Below are positions 1 through 12,448 of a stretch of 64,000 nucleotides of DNA, piece after piece. Numbering within the stretch: the first letter of the stretch is position 1; the number at the start of each line of letters is the position of its first letter. Under the pieces are notes generated by a model, which worked only from the letters and a program-made list of their open reading frames with translations, was not told the origin of the DNA and made no database searches. The stretch lies in the NCBI RefSeq assembly GCF_026104355.1, contig NZ_CP110535.1:1302001-1366000 (forward strand), given 5' to 3'. A program made the position numbers and the translations under genes. The stretch is from Halomonas sp. BDJS001. GTDB lineage: Bacteria > Pseudomonadota > Gammaproteobacteria > Pseudomonadales > Halomonadaceae.

Positions 1-44
1 AGGTCAGCGGAATCAGTATTATACGCTCCGTCTTCGCGACATGT

Positions 45-120
45 GGGGCCTTAGCTCAGCTGGGAGAGCGCAACACTGGCAGTGTTGAGGTCAGCGGTTC
101 GATCCCGCTAGGCTCCACCA
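45..120 (+). tRNA. tRNA-Ala (anticodon GGC)
   Basis: A full cloverleaf of 76 nt can be folded. The acceptor arm GGGGCCT pairs with AGGCTCC, the anticodon stem CAACA/TGTTG holds the loop CTGGCAG with anticodon GGC, and the T arm contains GGTTCGATCC. The 3' CCA is encoded. It lies 70 nt ahead of tRNA-Glu on the same strand, so the two are probably co-transcribed. Confidence 0.97.
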
Positions 121-190
121 ATTCATATGGCTACCTACTAATGGTAGCGTGTGGATAGCAGCTCAAGAAGGCATATAGTGAGTGTTACAC

Positions 191-266
191 GTCCCATTCG
201 TCTAGTGGTCTAGGACACCGCCCTTTCACGGCGGTAACAGGGGTTCGAACCCCCTATGGGACGCCA
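191..266 (+). tRNA. tRNA-Glu (anticodon TTC)
   Basis: A full cloverleaf of 76 nt. The acceptor GTCCCAT pairs with ATGGGAC, the anticodon stem CCGCC/GGCGG holds loop CTTTCAC with anticodon TTC, and the T arm is GGGGTTCGAACCCC. The 3' CCA is encoded. The 70-nt spacer to tRNA-Ala contains a small hairpin (GCTACC/GGTAGC) and no gene. Confidence 0.97.
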
Positions 267-889
267 CTACTCGTTTACCCTTCCTAATTGTTTATTTCCC
301 TGGCAATGAGTTCTCTCATATGCTGGCTTTTTGCATTCCTGTCATTCGCAAAAAAAAGCAAAAATCGGCTAATTTTGGACGATTTTGTGCTTGACTTGTC
401 CACTTTTGCGATTCTGGCTTAAAGGTTGTGCACAACCCCTTGTTGTTGACGCAAAAAAATCTTTAACAGAACTTAAATCTTTTAAAAACAACAACTTAAC
501 ACAGGTTAAAAAATGACCAATTTAAGGCTGGCCCACTGTCCATGGCGATTTCGGGACGTTTTGAAGTGGTTGTGAACAGGGTTATCCACAGATAGTGTGG
601 AAAACCCTGAACAAGATCCAGAAGCAAAAAAGTCAAGCGATAATAGGGTCGAATTAGGTGTTTTTGAAGGCCTTCGATGGTGCATCTGGCTATCGCAGCA
701 GCCTGAGCTCAGAAAGGAAAAGGGGTGGCCTCTACGAGAAGGGCGCGCTCAAGGCATCTTGGTAGGTTGGTAATTGGCGCGAGCGCGTACGATGGCGCGT
801 TGCTGGCCTATGAGCCAGAGCGTTAATCAGCCCATACGCAAAAGGCCACCCGAAGGTGGCCTTTGATCGTACTATCTAACGGGGATGAA
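267..889. other. Gene-free, partly AT-rich region with DnaA-box-like motifs
   Basis: No credible coding region is visible in these 623 bases between tRNA-Glu and the 3' end of gltA. About 455-515 is strongly AT-rich. Around it are 9-mers resembling DnaA boxes: an exact TTATCCACA at 582-590, an inverted one-mismatch copy at 596-604, a looser inverted copy at 571-579, and the 14-bp palindrome GGTTGTGCACAACC at 424-437. The right end holds the gltA terminator. Whether the motifs bind DnaA is inference. Confidence 0.5.
841..864 (-). terminator. Rho-independent terminator of gltA
   Basis: A 10-bp inverted repeat, AAAGGCCACC/GGTGGCCTTT with a CGAA loop, sits 26 nt past the gltA stop. Read on the minus strand it is a GC-rich stem followed by TTTT. 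Confidence 0.85.
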
Positions 890-2176
890 TTATTTTTTTG
901 GATAGTCCCGCTGGTCGTGGCCAATATAGAGCTGACGCGGGCGACCAATTTTGTAGCTTTCGCTGAGCATTTCGTGCCAATGCGAGATCCAGCCAATGGT
1001 GCGCGATACCGCGAAGATCACGGTGAACATATTGGTTGGGATACCCATGGCTTTCAAAATGATGCCTGAGTAGAAATCCACGTTCGGGTACAGCTTGCGC
1101 TCAATGAAGTACTCGTCTTCTAAGGCAATCTGCTCAAGACGCTTAGCAATTTTGAGCTGCGGGTCGTCGGCCATGCCAAGCTCAGCAAGCACTTCGTCGC
1201 AGGTCTCTTTCATTACCTTGGCGCGCGGGTCAAAGTTGCGATAAACGCGGTGACCAAAGCCCATCAGCTTGAACGGATCATCCTTATCCTTGGCTTTATC
1301 GACAAAGCGTTGGATGTTCTCTTCGGAGTCTTCGCCGATTTCGTCAAGCATGGCCAGCACGGCTTCGTTGGCGCCGCCGTGAGCGGGACCCCAGAGCGCC
1401 GCGATACCTGCGCTAATACAAGCGAATGGGTTGGCGCCGGTAGAGCCTGCCAGGCGTACTGTCGAGGTAGAGGCGTTTTGCTCGTGATCCGCATGCAGCA
1501 TAAAGATGCGATCCATGGCTTTCGCGTATACCGGGTTGATTTTGTACTCCTCGCACGGATTGCTGAACATCATGTAGAGGAAGTTCTCTGCATAGCTCAG
1601 GTCATTGCGCGGGTAGTTAAAGGGCTGGCCGACATTATATTTGTGCGACATGGCCGCTAGCGTAGGCATTTTGGCAATCAGGCGAATCGCGCTGATCACA
1701 CGATCTTCTTCTTGAGTGATGTCCATGTGGTCATGGTAGAAAGCGGCTAAGCCACCTACTACACCGCACAAGATAGACATCGGGTGCGCGTCGCGGCGGA
1801 ACCCTTTAAAGAAGTTATTGATTTGATCGTGAACCATGGTGTGGTTACGAATACGCGATTCAAAATCCGCATACTGCTCGTCGTTGGGGAGCTCACCAAA
1901 TAGCAGGGTGTAGCATACCTCAACGAAATTAGACTCTTTAGCCAGCTGATCAATGGGGTAGCCGCGGTGAAGCAGTACGCCCTTGCCACCATCAATGTAG
2001 GTGATGGCAGACTGGCAGGAAGAGGTGGCCATAAAGCCGGGGTCGTAGGTGAACAGGCCTTCAGCGCCTAAACCGCGTACGTCGATGACGTCGGGGCCAA
2101 GTGTGCCGGAATACATGGGTAGCTCGATCGGTTTATCCAAACCGTCTACCGTCAATGTCGCTTTCCTGTCAGCCAT
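890..2176 (-). CDS. gltA: Citrate synthase (type II)
   Basis: The 428-residue enzyme condenses oxaloacetate and acetyl-CoA to citrate, the entry step of the TCA cycle, in the cytoplasm. Length and sequence match the hexameric, NADH-sensitive type II enzymes of Gram-negative bacteria. Recognisable blocks are GYPIDQLA, the histidine-containing AHGGANEAV and [14 protein letters not shown] of the active site, and the C-terminal GRPRQLYIG. The ATG is preceded by AAGGAGG at good spacing. The gene is transcribed away from sdhCDAB, with a clear promoter (2252-2279) and terminator (841-864), so it is probably monocistronic. The gltA/sdh divergent arrangement is common in gammaproteobacteria. Confidence 0.98.
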   Translation of the reverse strand: MADRKATLTVDGLDKPIELPMYSGTLGPDVIDVRGLGAEGLFTYDPGFMATSSCQSAITYIDGGKGVLLHRGYPIDQLAKESNFVEVCYTLLFGELPNDEQYADFESRIRNHTMVHDQINNFFKGFRRDAHPMSILCGVVGGLAAFYHDHMDITQEEDRVISAIRLIAKMPTLAAMSHKYNVGQPFNYPRNDLSYAENFLYMMFSNPCEEYKINPVYAKAMDRIFMLHADHEQNASTSTVRLAGSTGANPFACISAGIAALWGPAHGGANEAVLAMLDEIGEDSEENIQRFVDKAKDKDDPFKLMGFGHRVYRNFDPRAKVMKETCDEVLAELGMADDPQLKIAKRLEQIALEDEYFIERKLYPNVDFYSGIILKAMGIPTNMFTVIFAVSRTIGWISHWHEMLSESYKIGRPRQLYIGHDQRDYPKK

Positions 2177-2251
2177 GCTGGCCTCCTTTCGAATTCGGGT
2201 TGGGACGTAAAGTCATTGCTGCGCATACCGCGCCGGCGAAAAGGCTTGCCC

Positions 2252-2279
2252 ACTATAGAAGTGTGCGACATTTTGTCAA
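2252..2279 (-). promoter_or_regulatory. Sigma70-type promoter of gltA
   Basis: On the minus strand there is TTGACA (2279-2274), a 16-nt spacer and TATAGT (2257-2252), about 75 nt upstream of the gltA start. The -35 hexamer is consensus and the -10 has one mismatch. Confidence 0.75.
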
Positions 2280-2347
2280 TTAGCCTATGCGCTAGCTACA
2301 GGTTGTACAAATATTGTTGTTGTGAATAATTTTTGTATATGATGAAA

Positions 2348-2391
2348 AAGCCTACATGATGGCGAAGCGTCAGAAGATTGACGATAGGCTT
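2348..2391. repeat. Nested inverted repeat between gltA and sdhC
   Basis: An outer pair AAGCCTA/TAGGCTT (2348-2354, 2385-2391) encloses an inner hairpin CGTCA/TGACG (2368-2372, 2379-2383). A further AGGCTTAT copy follows near 2406. The element lies between the two divergent promoters in the 489-bp intergenic region; the rest of that region holds the promoters and no gene. Function unknown; a regulator site or leader structure is possible. Confidence 0.4.
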
Positions 2392-2517
2392 ATATGATAT
2401 GTTAACAGGCTTATCAAATTGCTAATCTACTGTCACTATAACCATGCTGCAGCGCAAAATCGACTCAGGATGAAGACAATTTTCTTGCACCATAGTCGAG
2501 TTAGCCCTGAGTTCGGT

Positions 2518-2546
2518 TTGTAAGCGAGGGCGAAGGTTCTTATAAT
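2518..2546 (+). promoter_or_regulatory. Sigma70-type promoter of sdhCDAB
   Basis: TTGTAA (2518-2523), a 17-nt spacer and a consensus TATAAT (2541-2546) lie about 120 nt upstream of sdhC. The intervening leader is GC-rich and could fold. Confidence 0.7.
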
Positions 2547-2665
2547 CCACGGCGCGCGACCGGCAGGTAGGTGGTCGTGCCCGACTTGGCAACGGCCGAG
2601 CCCCTTCCAGCAACCACCGCCCGCTCGGGCCATGCCCGACCTGTCGCAGAGCGGGCCAAGAGAGT

Positions 2666-3055
2666 GTGTACAAAGCCGTGAATAGCAAACGACCCGTAAA
2701 CCTAGACCTTACTACGATACATTTCCCACTGCCGGCGCTGACGTCGATCACACACCGCATCACGGGTGTCATCCTGTTCGTTGGCCTGATCTTCGCTTTT
2801 TGGGCGCTGGGTAAATCCTTGTCATCTCCTGCGGGTTTCGATGCCGTTAGCGATGCACTGGCCAATAATTTTTTGGCTAAGTTGATTGCTTGGGGACTGT
2901 TATCTGCACTGGCATTTCACTTTGTCGCAGGTATCAAGCACCTGCTGATGGATGCCGACATAGGAGTAACCCTTGAGGGTGGCGTTAAAAAAGCGCAGAT
3001 CACCGTCGTGGTCAGCGCCGTTCTGATTATTCTGGCAGGAGTTTGGATATGGTAA
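2666..3055 (+). CDS. sdhC: Succinate dehydrogenase cytochrome b556 subunit
   Basis: A 129-residue membrane anchor of complex II that, with SdhD, holds haem b and the ubiquinone site. The N-terminal RPVNLDL and SITHRITG (quinone/haem region) are family hallmarks, followed by three hydrophobic helices; the haem-ligand histidine region is in the second helix (LAFHFVAGIKHL). The GTG at 2666 gives the same length as E. coli SdhC. A second GTG at 2678 is a possible start with better spacing from AGAGAG. The stop overlaps the sdhD start, so translation is probably coupled. Confidence 0.95.
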   Translation: MYKAVNSKRPVNLDLTTIHFPLPALTSITHRITGVILFVGLIFAFWALGKSLSSPAGFDAVSDALANNFLAKLIAWGLLSALAFHFVAGIKHLLMDADIGVTLEGGVKKAQITVVVSAVLIILAGVWIW

Positions 3056-3396
3056 CTAACATTACAAGTTTTGGCCGTAGCGGGCTTTCCGACTGGCTGA
3101 TGCAGCGCGTTTCTGCTGTTATTTTGGCCTTCTACACGGTCTTTATTGTTGCCTTCCTGCTGTTTAATCCGAACCTCGATTACTACGCGTGGAGCGGCCT
3201 GTTCAGCCAGACGTGGATGCGGATTTTCTCGCTACTGGCGTTTGTCGCCATAGCCGCACACGCCTGGATCGGTCTATGGACCGTCACCACCGACTATCTC
3301 AAGTCCACTCGCCTGCGCGTGGGTGTCCAAGCTGTCATCATCCTGGGCATTTTCGTGTACTTGGTGTGGGGCATTCAAATTTTGTGGGGAGCTTGA
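3049..3396 (+). CDS. sdhD: Succinate dehydrogenase hydrophobic membrane anchor subunit
   Basis: The second membrane anchor of complex II, 115 residues with three transmembrane helices. It begins [12 protein letters not shown], closely resembling the start of E. coli SdhD, and contains HAWIGLW, where the haem-ligand histidine lies, and the conserved TDY just after it. The ATG at 3049 is inside the last codons of sdhC (7-nt overlap); an upstream TTG would add two residues but fits the family less well. sdhA starts 4 nt after the stop. Confidence 0.95.
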   Translation: MVTNITSFGRSGLSDWLMQRVSAVILAFYTVFIVAFLLFNPNLDYYAWSGLFSQTWMRIFSLLAFVAIAAHAWIGLWTVTTDYLKSTRLRVGVQAVIILGIFVYLVWGIQILWGA

Positions 3397-3400
3397 TTAC

Positions 3401-5173
3401 ATGTCTAATCTGCGTAGCCTGACGTTTGACGCCATTATCATTGGTGGCGGTGGCTCTGGCCTGCGAGCCGCTTTGGAACTGGCAAAGTCCGGTAAAAAGA
3501 CGGCCGTGTTATCAAAAGTGTTCCCGACCCGCTCTCACACCGTTTCTGCTCAGGGTGGTATCACCTGTGCAATCGCGTCCGATGACCCCAACGATGATTG
3601 GCGCTGGCACATGTACGACACCGTTAAGGGCGGTGACTATATCGCTGACCAGGACGCGGCCGAGTACATGTGTTCCGAAGGCCCGAAAGCGGTATTTGAG
3701 CTTGAGCACATGGGCTTGCCGTTTTCGCGTTTAGACAACGGCCGTATCTATCAGCGCCCATTTGGTGGTCAGTCGAAGAACTTTGGTGAAGGCGGCCAGG
3801 CGGCCCGTACCTGTGCGGCGGCTGACCGTACCGGTCACGCGTTGCTGCACACGCTTTACCAAAACAACCTGAAGAACAACACCGTTTTCCTCAATGAGTG
3901 GTACGCGGTGGATTTGGTCAAAAACGCCAGCGGTGATGTGGTCGGCTGTATTGCCATGTGCATCGAGACGGGCGAAGTGGTTCACGTTAAGTCCAAGGCC
4001 ACTGTATTAGCCACTGGTGGTGCAGGTCGTATTTACGCTTCGACCACCAATGCGTTGATCAATACCGGTGACGGCATCGGCATGGCGCTGCGTGCGGGCT
4101 TCCCGATGCAGGATATGGAAATGTGGCAGTTCCACCCAACCGGGATTTACGGTGCGGGCACGCTGGTCACAGAGGGCTGCCGCGGTGAAGGTGGCTACCT
4201 GATCAATAAAGATGGCGAGCGCTTTATGGAGCGTTATGCGCCGAATGCTAAAGATCTGGCCGGCCGTGACGTTGTTGCCCGTTCCATGGTCATGGAAATC
4301 CTCGAAGGTCGCGGCTGCGGCGAGAAGGGTGACCACGTCTTCCTGAAGCTCGATCACTTGGGTGAAGAAGTCCTTGGCAAGCGCCTGCCGGGTATCGTAG
4401 AGCTTTCTAAGACCTTTGCGCATATCGACCCGGCGAAAGACCCGATTCCGGTCGTACCGACCTGTCATTACATGATGGGCGGTATTCCGACCAATATTCA
4501 TGGTCAAGCGATTACCATGGATGAAAGCGGTAAGGATCATATTGTTAATGGTCTGTTTGCCTGTGGTGAGGCGGCCTGTGTATCTGTTCACGGTGCCAAC
4601 CGCTTGGGCGGCAACTCACTGCTGGATCTGGTGGTCTTTGGGCGTGCTGCCGGCATGTTTATCGAAGGCGCGCTGAACGAAGGCATCGAGTACCTGGACG
4701 CTTCCGAGTCTGATATCGAGTTCGCCATGAAGCGGATCACGCGCTGGAACGAGTCTGAGGGTGGCGAAAGCATTCCTGAGCTGAAAGCTGAACTTCAGGA
4801 AATTATGCAGACCTCTTTCGGCGTATTCCGCGAAGAGAAAAACATGCTGGAAGGCGTCGATAAGCTAGCGCTGCTGCGTGAGCGCATCGCCAATGCTTAC
4901 CTGCCTGACAAGTCCAATGCCTTCAACACTGCCCGTGTAGAGGCGTTAGAGCTTGATAACTTGATGGAAGTGGCAGAAGCGACGGCGATCGCTGCCCTTG
5001 AGCGCAAAGAGAGCCGCGGCGCCCATTCGCGCTACGACTATCCAGACCGTGATGACGTCAACTGGCTGAAGCACTCGCTGTTCTTCCCGGCTACCAAAGA
5101 GCTGAAAAAGCGCGACGTTAACTTCAAGCCGAAAACTGTTGATACGTTCGAGCCTAAGGTTCGTACCTACTAA
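3401..5173 (+). CDS. sdhA: Succinate dehydrogenase flavoprotein subunit
   Basis: The 590-residue catalytic subunit oxidises succinate to fumarate through covalently bound FAD on the cytoplasmic face of the inner membrane. The dinucleotide-binding motif [10 protein letters not shown] is near residue 14, and His46 in [10 protein letters not shown] is the expected covalent FAD attachment site. Later motifs are HPTGIYGAG, the active-site region GRDVVARSM and [19 protein letters not shown]. The ATG at 3401 gives the usual N-terminus, only 4 nt after sdhD; longer upstream extensions overlap sdhD and are not needed. Part of the sdhCDAB operon. Confidence 0.98.
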   Translation: MSNLRSLTFDAIIIGGGGSGLRAALELAKSGKKTAVLSKVFPTRSHTVSAQGGITCAIASDDPNDDWRWHMYDTVKGGDYIADQDAAEYMCSEGPKAVFELEHMGLPFSRLDNGRIYQRPFGGQSKNFGEGGQAARTCAAADRTGHALLHTLYQNNLKNNTVFLNEWYAVDLVKNASGDVVGCIAMCIETGEVVHVKSKATVLATGGAGRIYASTTNALINTGDGIGMALRAGFPMQDMEMWQFHPTGIYGAGTLVTEGCRGEGGYLINKDGERFMERYAPNAKDLAGRDVVARSMVMEILEGRGCGEKGDHVFLKLDHLGEEVLGKRLPGIVELSKTFAHIDPAKDPIPVVPTCHYMMGGIPTNIHGQAITMDESGKDHIVNGLFACGEAACVSVHGANRLGGNSLLDLVVFGRAAGMFIEGALNEGIEYLDASESDIEFAMKRITRWNESEGGESIPELKAELQEIMQTSFGVFREEKNMLEGVDKLALLRERIANAYLPDKSNAFNTARVEALELDNLMEVAEATAIAALERKESRGAHSRYDYPDRDDVNWLKHSLFFPATKELKKRDVNFKPKTVDTFEPKVRTY

Positions 5174-5200
5174 ACGCCGCATAGACGAGAGGGAGTCACT

Positions 5201-5911
5201 ATGTCCAATCTTCAGGTATCCGTATACCGCTACAATCCGGAAACCGACTCCGCACCTTACATGCAGGAGTTTCAGGTCGATACCAAAGGCCGCGATGTAA
5301 TGGTGCTGGATGTTCTTCATATGATGAAGGAGCAAGACAGCGGTTTGGCGTTTCGTCGTAGCTGCCGTGAAGGCGTCTGCGGTTCTGACGGCATGAACAT
5401 GAACGGCAAAAACGGCCTGGCGTGCATCACGCCGCTGTCTGACGTTGTCAAAAACAACAAGCTGACTCTGCGTCCGCTGCCAGGGCTGCCGGTTATTCGC
5501 GATATGGTCGTGGATATGGGGCTGTTCTATAAGCAGTACGAGCGTATTCAGCCGTACCTGCAGAATGACACGCCACCGCCTGCCATTGAGCGTCTGCAAT
5601 CGCCCGAAGAGCGCGACAAGCTAGATGGTTTGTATGAGTGTATTCTATGCGCATGCTGTTCAACGTCTTGCCCGTCTTTCTGGTGGAATCCAGAGAAGTT
5701 TGTTGGCCCGGCCGGTTTGCTGCAGTCATACCGCTTTTTGGCCGATTCACGTGACACAGCCACCAGTGAGCGGCTGAGCAATCTGGAAGATCCGTTCTCG
5801 GTGTTCCGTTGCCGTGGCATCATGAACTGTGTAGCGGTATGCCCAAAAGGCCTTAACCCTACCCGTGCAATTGGTAAAATTCGCGAAATGTTACTCGCTG
5901 ACGCTACCTAA
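5201..5911 (+). CDS. sdhB: Succinate dehydrogenase iron-sulfur subunit
   Basis: This 236-residue subunit passes electrons from SdhA flavin to quinone through three Fe-S clusters. The N-terminal ferredoxin-like domain has the 2Fe-2S ligands CREGVCGSDG and a later cysteine in NGLAC. The C-terminal domain has CILCACCSTSCP and CRGIMNCVAVCPKGLNP for the 4Fe-4S and 3Fe-4S clusters. It follows sdhA by 27 nt with a GAGGGAG ribosome site and closes the complex II operon. A palindromic hairpin lies between it and sucA. Confidence 0.98.
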   Translation: MSNLQVSVYRYNPETDSAPYMQEFQVDTKGRDVMVLDVLHMMKEQDSGLAFRRSCREGVCGSDGMNMNGKNGLACITPLSDVVKNNKLTLRPLPGLPVIRDMVVDMGLFYKQYERIQPYLQNDTPPPAIERLQSPEERDKLDGLYECILCACCSTSCPSFWWNPEKFVGPAGLLQSYRFLADSRDTATSERLSNLEDPFSVFRCRGIMNCVAVCPKGLNPTRAIGKIREMLLADAT

Positions 5912-6048
5912 GCCTATGACATATTAGTAAAAAAGCGTCTGCCACTTAAGTTGGGTGATAATGCCACTTAAATCATGGCGCTTCGCTTGTTATCATAGGG
6001 TTTGTCACGCGGTGCGGCCTCACGTCGCACCGCTGATCAGACAAGTTT

Positions 6049-6077
6049 GAAAGCCGGTACCTGAGGTACCGGCTTTC
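6049..6077. terminator. Perfect hairpin between sdhB and sucA
   Basis: GAAAGCCGGTACC and GGTACCGGCTTTC form a perfect 13-bp stem with a 3-nt loop. No T-run follows on either strand, so it may be an mRNA-stabilising or attenuating hairpin rather than a full terminator. A second, weaker stem CGGTGCG/CGCACCG lies about 20 nt upstream. Confidence 0.45.
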
Positions 6078-6259
6078 GAGCATGAATTGAAGACGAAACA
6101 CCGTACGACCGTTAGATGATGAATAGCTAGACGAACAGGGTTTCCGGCCGTTGGCCGCGCCGCCGGCAAATGTCCCGCCCCGCCGGCAGGGCAATAGCGA
6201 TGTCGCCGCACGTTTGCGACGATACCGATACCACCCCATCAGTGCAGGGTGACCGAGAG

Positions 6260-9094
6260 ATGCAACAAGGCATAATGGAGTTGATGTGGCGTTCCTCTCA
6301 CGTTAGTGGCGGCAATGTTCACTACGTGGAAGCGCTTTACGAGCAGTACCTCGCCGATCCTGAGTCTGTCCCTGACGAATGGCGCAGCTATTTTGACCAG
6401 TTGCCGCGTCCCGAGGGCAGTGCCTCCCACGATGTTCCACTTAGCCCCGTGCGTGATCAGTTCTACCAGTTGGGGCGCGAAAGCCGCCCGGGCCGTGTAG
6501 TCGCCGCTGCTGATAGCGGTGAAAACAAGAAGCAGGTAAAAGTCCTGCAACTGATTAACGCTTACCGCTTCCGTGGCCATCAAAAGGCCAATATCGACCC
6601 GCTAGGACTGCGTAATCCCACCCCCGTCCCCGACCTCGATCTGTCCTTTCATCAGCTCTCAAAAGCTGACCTGGACACCGAGTTCCAAACCGGTTCTTTC
6701 TTTTTAGGTATCGACAAGGCGCCCCTACGTGACATCGTAGACGCGTTGGAGCGCACATACTGCCGCTCCATCGGCTGCGAAATCATGCATATCGTCGATA
6801 CGGAAGAGAAACGCTGGTTACAGCGGCGTTTTGAGTCGGTACGCAGTGCGCCTGACTTCAGTGCCGATGTGCGCAAGCACGTGCTGGAGCGTTTGACGGC
6901 CGCCGAAGGTTTGGAGAATTACCTGGCATCCAAGTATCCAGGTACCAAGCGTTTTGGTCTGGAAGGCGGCGAATCGTTTGTGCCGATGATGGATGAACTT
7001 ATCCAACGTGCCGGCGGCTATGGCACCAAGGAAGTGGTCATCGGTATGGCGCACCGTGGTCGACTCAACCTGTTGGTCAATATTTTGGGTAAAAACCCAG
7101 CTGACTTGATTGATGAGTTCGACGGCAAGAAAGTCATCGAGCGCGGTTCAGGTGATGTGAAGTATCATCAGGGTTTCAGTTCGAACGTCATGTCGCCGGG
7201 CGGCGAAGTCCATTTGGCGATGTCGTTTAACCCATCGCACCTGGAAATTGTCGCGCCTGTCGTAGAGGGCTCGGTGCGTGCCCGCCAAGATCGCCGTAAC
7301 GACGAAGAGGGCAGCAAAGTGCTGCCGATTAACGTCCACGGCGACGCAGCGTTTGCCGGTCAAGGCGTGGTGATGGAGACATTCCAGATGTCCCAGACCC
7401 GAGCTTATAAAACCGGTGGCACCGTCCACATTGTGATTAACAACCAAGTGGGCTTCACCACCTCGCATCCGCTGGATGCACGCTCTACCGAATACTGCAC
7501 TGATATTGCCAAGATGGTTCAAGCGCCTATTTTTCATGTCAATGGCGATGACCCGGACGCAGTGCTGCACGCCACCCAAGTAGCCCTTGATTACCGTCAG
7601 CAGTTTAAGAAAGACGTGGTGATCGATTTGGTCTGCTACCGGCGTCGTGGCCACAACGAAGCTGATGAGCCGTCAGGCACGCAGCCGATGATGTATGCCA
7701 AGATCAAAGACCATCCTTCGGCGCGCACGCTGTATGCCAAGCGCTTGGTTGAGCAGGGTGTGATCTCCGAAGAAGACGCCAAAGCGATGGTGGAAACCTA
7801 TCGTGATGATCTGGTGGCAGGCAACCACGTTGCCAATGCGCTAGTTCAAGAGCCTAATGCGTCGCTGTTCGTTGACTGGGCGCCTTATCTGGGCCACGAA
7901 TGGTCGGGCGATGCCGACACGACCTTTGATATGAAGCGTCTGCAGCAGTTGGCGGCGCGTATGTGCGAGGTGCCGGATGGCGTCGAAGTGCAGCGCCAAG
8001 TAGCCAAAATATATGAAGATCGGCGTAAAATGCAGGCCGGTGGTTTGGCACTTAACTGGGGCTTTGCGGAAACGCTGGCCTACGCCACGCTGCTTGATCA
8101 AGGCCATCCGATCCGGATTACCGGGCAAGACGTGGGTCGCGGTACGTTCTCCCACCGTCATGCAGTGGTGCACAACCAGAAAGATGGCACCACTTATGTT
8201 CCGCTACAGAACATGGCCGACGGTCAGCCGCGTTTCACCATCCATGACTCCTTCCTTTCGGAAGAAGCGGTACTGGCATTTGAGTACGGTTACTCAACCA
8301 CTGCGCCGAATGATTTGGTGATTTGGGAAGCCCAGTTTGGTGACTTCTTTAATGGTGCCCAGGTCGTCGTGGATCAGTTCATCTCCTCGGGTGAAACGAA
8401 GTGGGGCCGGGTGTGTGGGTTAACCATGCTGTTGCCACACGGCTATGAAGGCCAGGGCCCTGAACACTCTTCGGCACGTCTGGAGCGCTTCCTGCAAATG
8501 TGTGCTGAACACAATATGCAGGTCTGTGTACCGACCACGCCCGCGCAGATTTACCATCTACTGCGTCGTCAGGTGATTCGTCCGCTGCGCAAGCCGCTGG
8601 TGGTCATGACACCTAAATCACTGCTGCGTCACAAAGAGGCGACGTCGAGCCTTGAAGATCTGGCCCACGGCAAGTTCCATATGGTGCTCGCTGACCAGGC
8701 AGATCTCGCGGCGGAGAAAGTCACCCGCGTTGTGCTATGTGCTGGCAAGGTCTACTACGACTTAGCCGCTTGGCGCGCTGAGAATGAGCGTCATGACACG
8801 GCAATCTTACGTCTGGAGCAGCTCTACCCCTTCCCGAAAGAAGAGCTTCTGGAAGCGCTGCAAGACTATACCAACGTAGAGGACATTGTGTGGTGTCAGG
8901 AAGAGCCGCTCAATCAGGGCGCTTGGTACTCCAGTCAGCACAATATGCGTGCAGTGGCCGATATGATTAATGATGGCCTCGGTCGCGAGTTGAAATTTGC
9001 CGGACGTCCTGCCTCTGCTGCCCCAGCAGCTGGCTATATGTCCGTCCATACTGAACAGCAGCGCCAGCTGGTGGAAGACGCTTTTAATTTATAA
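6260..9094 (+). CDS. sucA: 2-oxoglutarate dehydrogenase E1 component
   Basis: A thiamine-diphosphate decarboxylase of 944 residues, the first enzyme of the 2-oxoglutarate dehydrogenase complex. The N-terminus MQQGIMELMWRSSHVSGGN and the YVEALYEQYLADPE that follows are typical of the small N-terminal domain. Further on are the conserved histidine region FGLEGGESFVPMMDEL, MAHRGRLN, SFNPSHLEIV, the ThDP motif around GDAAFAGQG to INNQVGFTTS, and YRRRGHNEADEP. The C-terminal transketolase-like half includes GQDVGRGTFSHRHA. The ATG at 6260 matches the family; the reading frame runs open upstream to 6170 but that extension lacks family character. Confidence 0.97.
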   Translation: MQQGIMELMWRSSHVSGGNVHYVEALYEQYLADPESVPDEWRSYFDQLPRPEGSASHDVPLSPVRDQFYQLGRESRPGRVVAAADSGENKKQVKVLQLINAYRFRGHQKANIDPLGLRNPTPVPDLDLSFHQLSKADLDTEFQTGSFFLGIDKAPLRDIVDALERTYCRSIGCEIMHIVDTEEKRWLQRRFESVRSAPDFSADVRKHVLERLTAAEGLENYLASKYPGTKRFGLEGGESFVPMMDELIQRAGGYGTKEVVIGMAHRGRLNLLVNILGKNPADLIDEFDGKKVIERGSGDVKYHQGFSSNVMSPGGEVHLAMSFNPSHLEIVAPVVEGSVRARQDRRNDEEGSKVLPINVHGDAAFAGQGVVMETFQMSQTRAYKTGGTVHIVINNQVGFTTSHPLDARSTEYCTDIAKMVQAPIFHVNGDDPDAVLHATQVALDYRQQFKKDVVIDLVCYRRRGHNEADEPSGTQPMMYAKIKDHPSARTLYAKRLVEQGVISEEDAKAMVETYRDDLVAGNHVANALVQEPNASLFVDWAPYLGHEWSGDADTTFDMKRLQQLAARMCEVPDGVEVQRQVAKIYEDRRKMQAGGLALNWGFAETLAYATLLDQGHPIRITGQDVGRGTFSHRHAVVHNQKDGTTYVPLQNMADGQPRFTIHDSFLSEEAVLAFEYGYSTTAPNDLVIWEAQFGDFFNGAQVVVDQFISSGETKWGRVCGLTMLLPHGYEGQGPEHSSARLERFLQMCAEHNMQVCVPTTPAQIYHLLRRQVIRPLRKPLVVMTPKSLLRHKEATSSLEDLAHGKFHMVLADQADLAAEKVTRVVLCAGKVYYDLAAWRAENERHDTAILRLEQLYPFPKEELLEALQDYTNVEDIVWCQEEPLNQGAWYSSQHNMRAVADMINDGLGRELKFAGRPASAAPAAGYMSVHTEQQRQLVEDAFNL

Positions 9095-9132
9095 GCGGCC
9101 ACCGGATTTAGAGAATATATAAGGGAAACGAC

Positions 9133-12302
<3,170 letters not shown>

Positions 12303-12321
12303 TTCAGTAAGCAACAACGAA

Positions 12322-12344
12322 GCGCCACCTTTTAAGGGTGGCGC
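12322..12344 (+). terminator. Hairpin after lpdA
   Basis: GCGCCACC and GGTGGCGC form an 8-bp stem, extended by T-A pairs, 20 nt past the lpdA stop. The tail is AAACTTTC rather than a T-run, so termination may be partial. Confidence 0.55.
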
Positions 12345-12378
12345 AAACTTTCGGCTTTGTCTTAATCCACAAAGATCG

Positions 12379-12404
12379 AAAGAACGGGGATGGCCCGTTC
12401 TTTT
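12379..12404 (+). terminator. Second terminator-like hairpin upstream of sucC
   Basis: AAAGAACGGG and CCCGTTCTTT form a perfect 10-bp stem with a 5-nt GATGG loop, ending in TTTT. It looks like an intrinsic terminator and is placed in the leader of sucCD. Its right arm can also pair with a downstream sequence (see next entry). Confidence 0.65.
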
Positions 12405-12448
12405 AAGACCGTTCTTGTAAGGCTGCTCTTAAAAGAAAACGGGCCATC
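12389..12448 (+). promoter_or_regulatory. Alternative (antiterminator-like) pairing in the sucC leader
   Basis: Bases 12389-12407 are complementary over 19 positions to 12428-12448, with one 2-nt bulge. This pairing uses the loop and right arm of the 12379-12404 terminator hairpin, so the two structures exclude each other. The arrangement is what one expects of an attenuator. No leader peptide or known riboswitch was recognised. Confidence 0.45.

Noticed and set aside
1-10. First ten bases match the variable/T-arm region of tRNA-Ala (88-97) and could be the tail of an upstream tRNA.
   Set aside because: The match stops after ten bases and no T-loop, acceptor strand or CCA follows.
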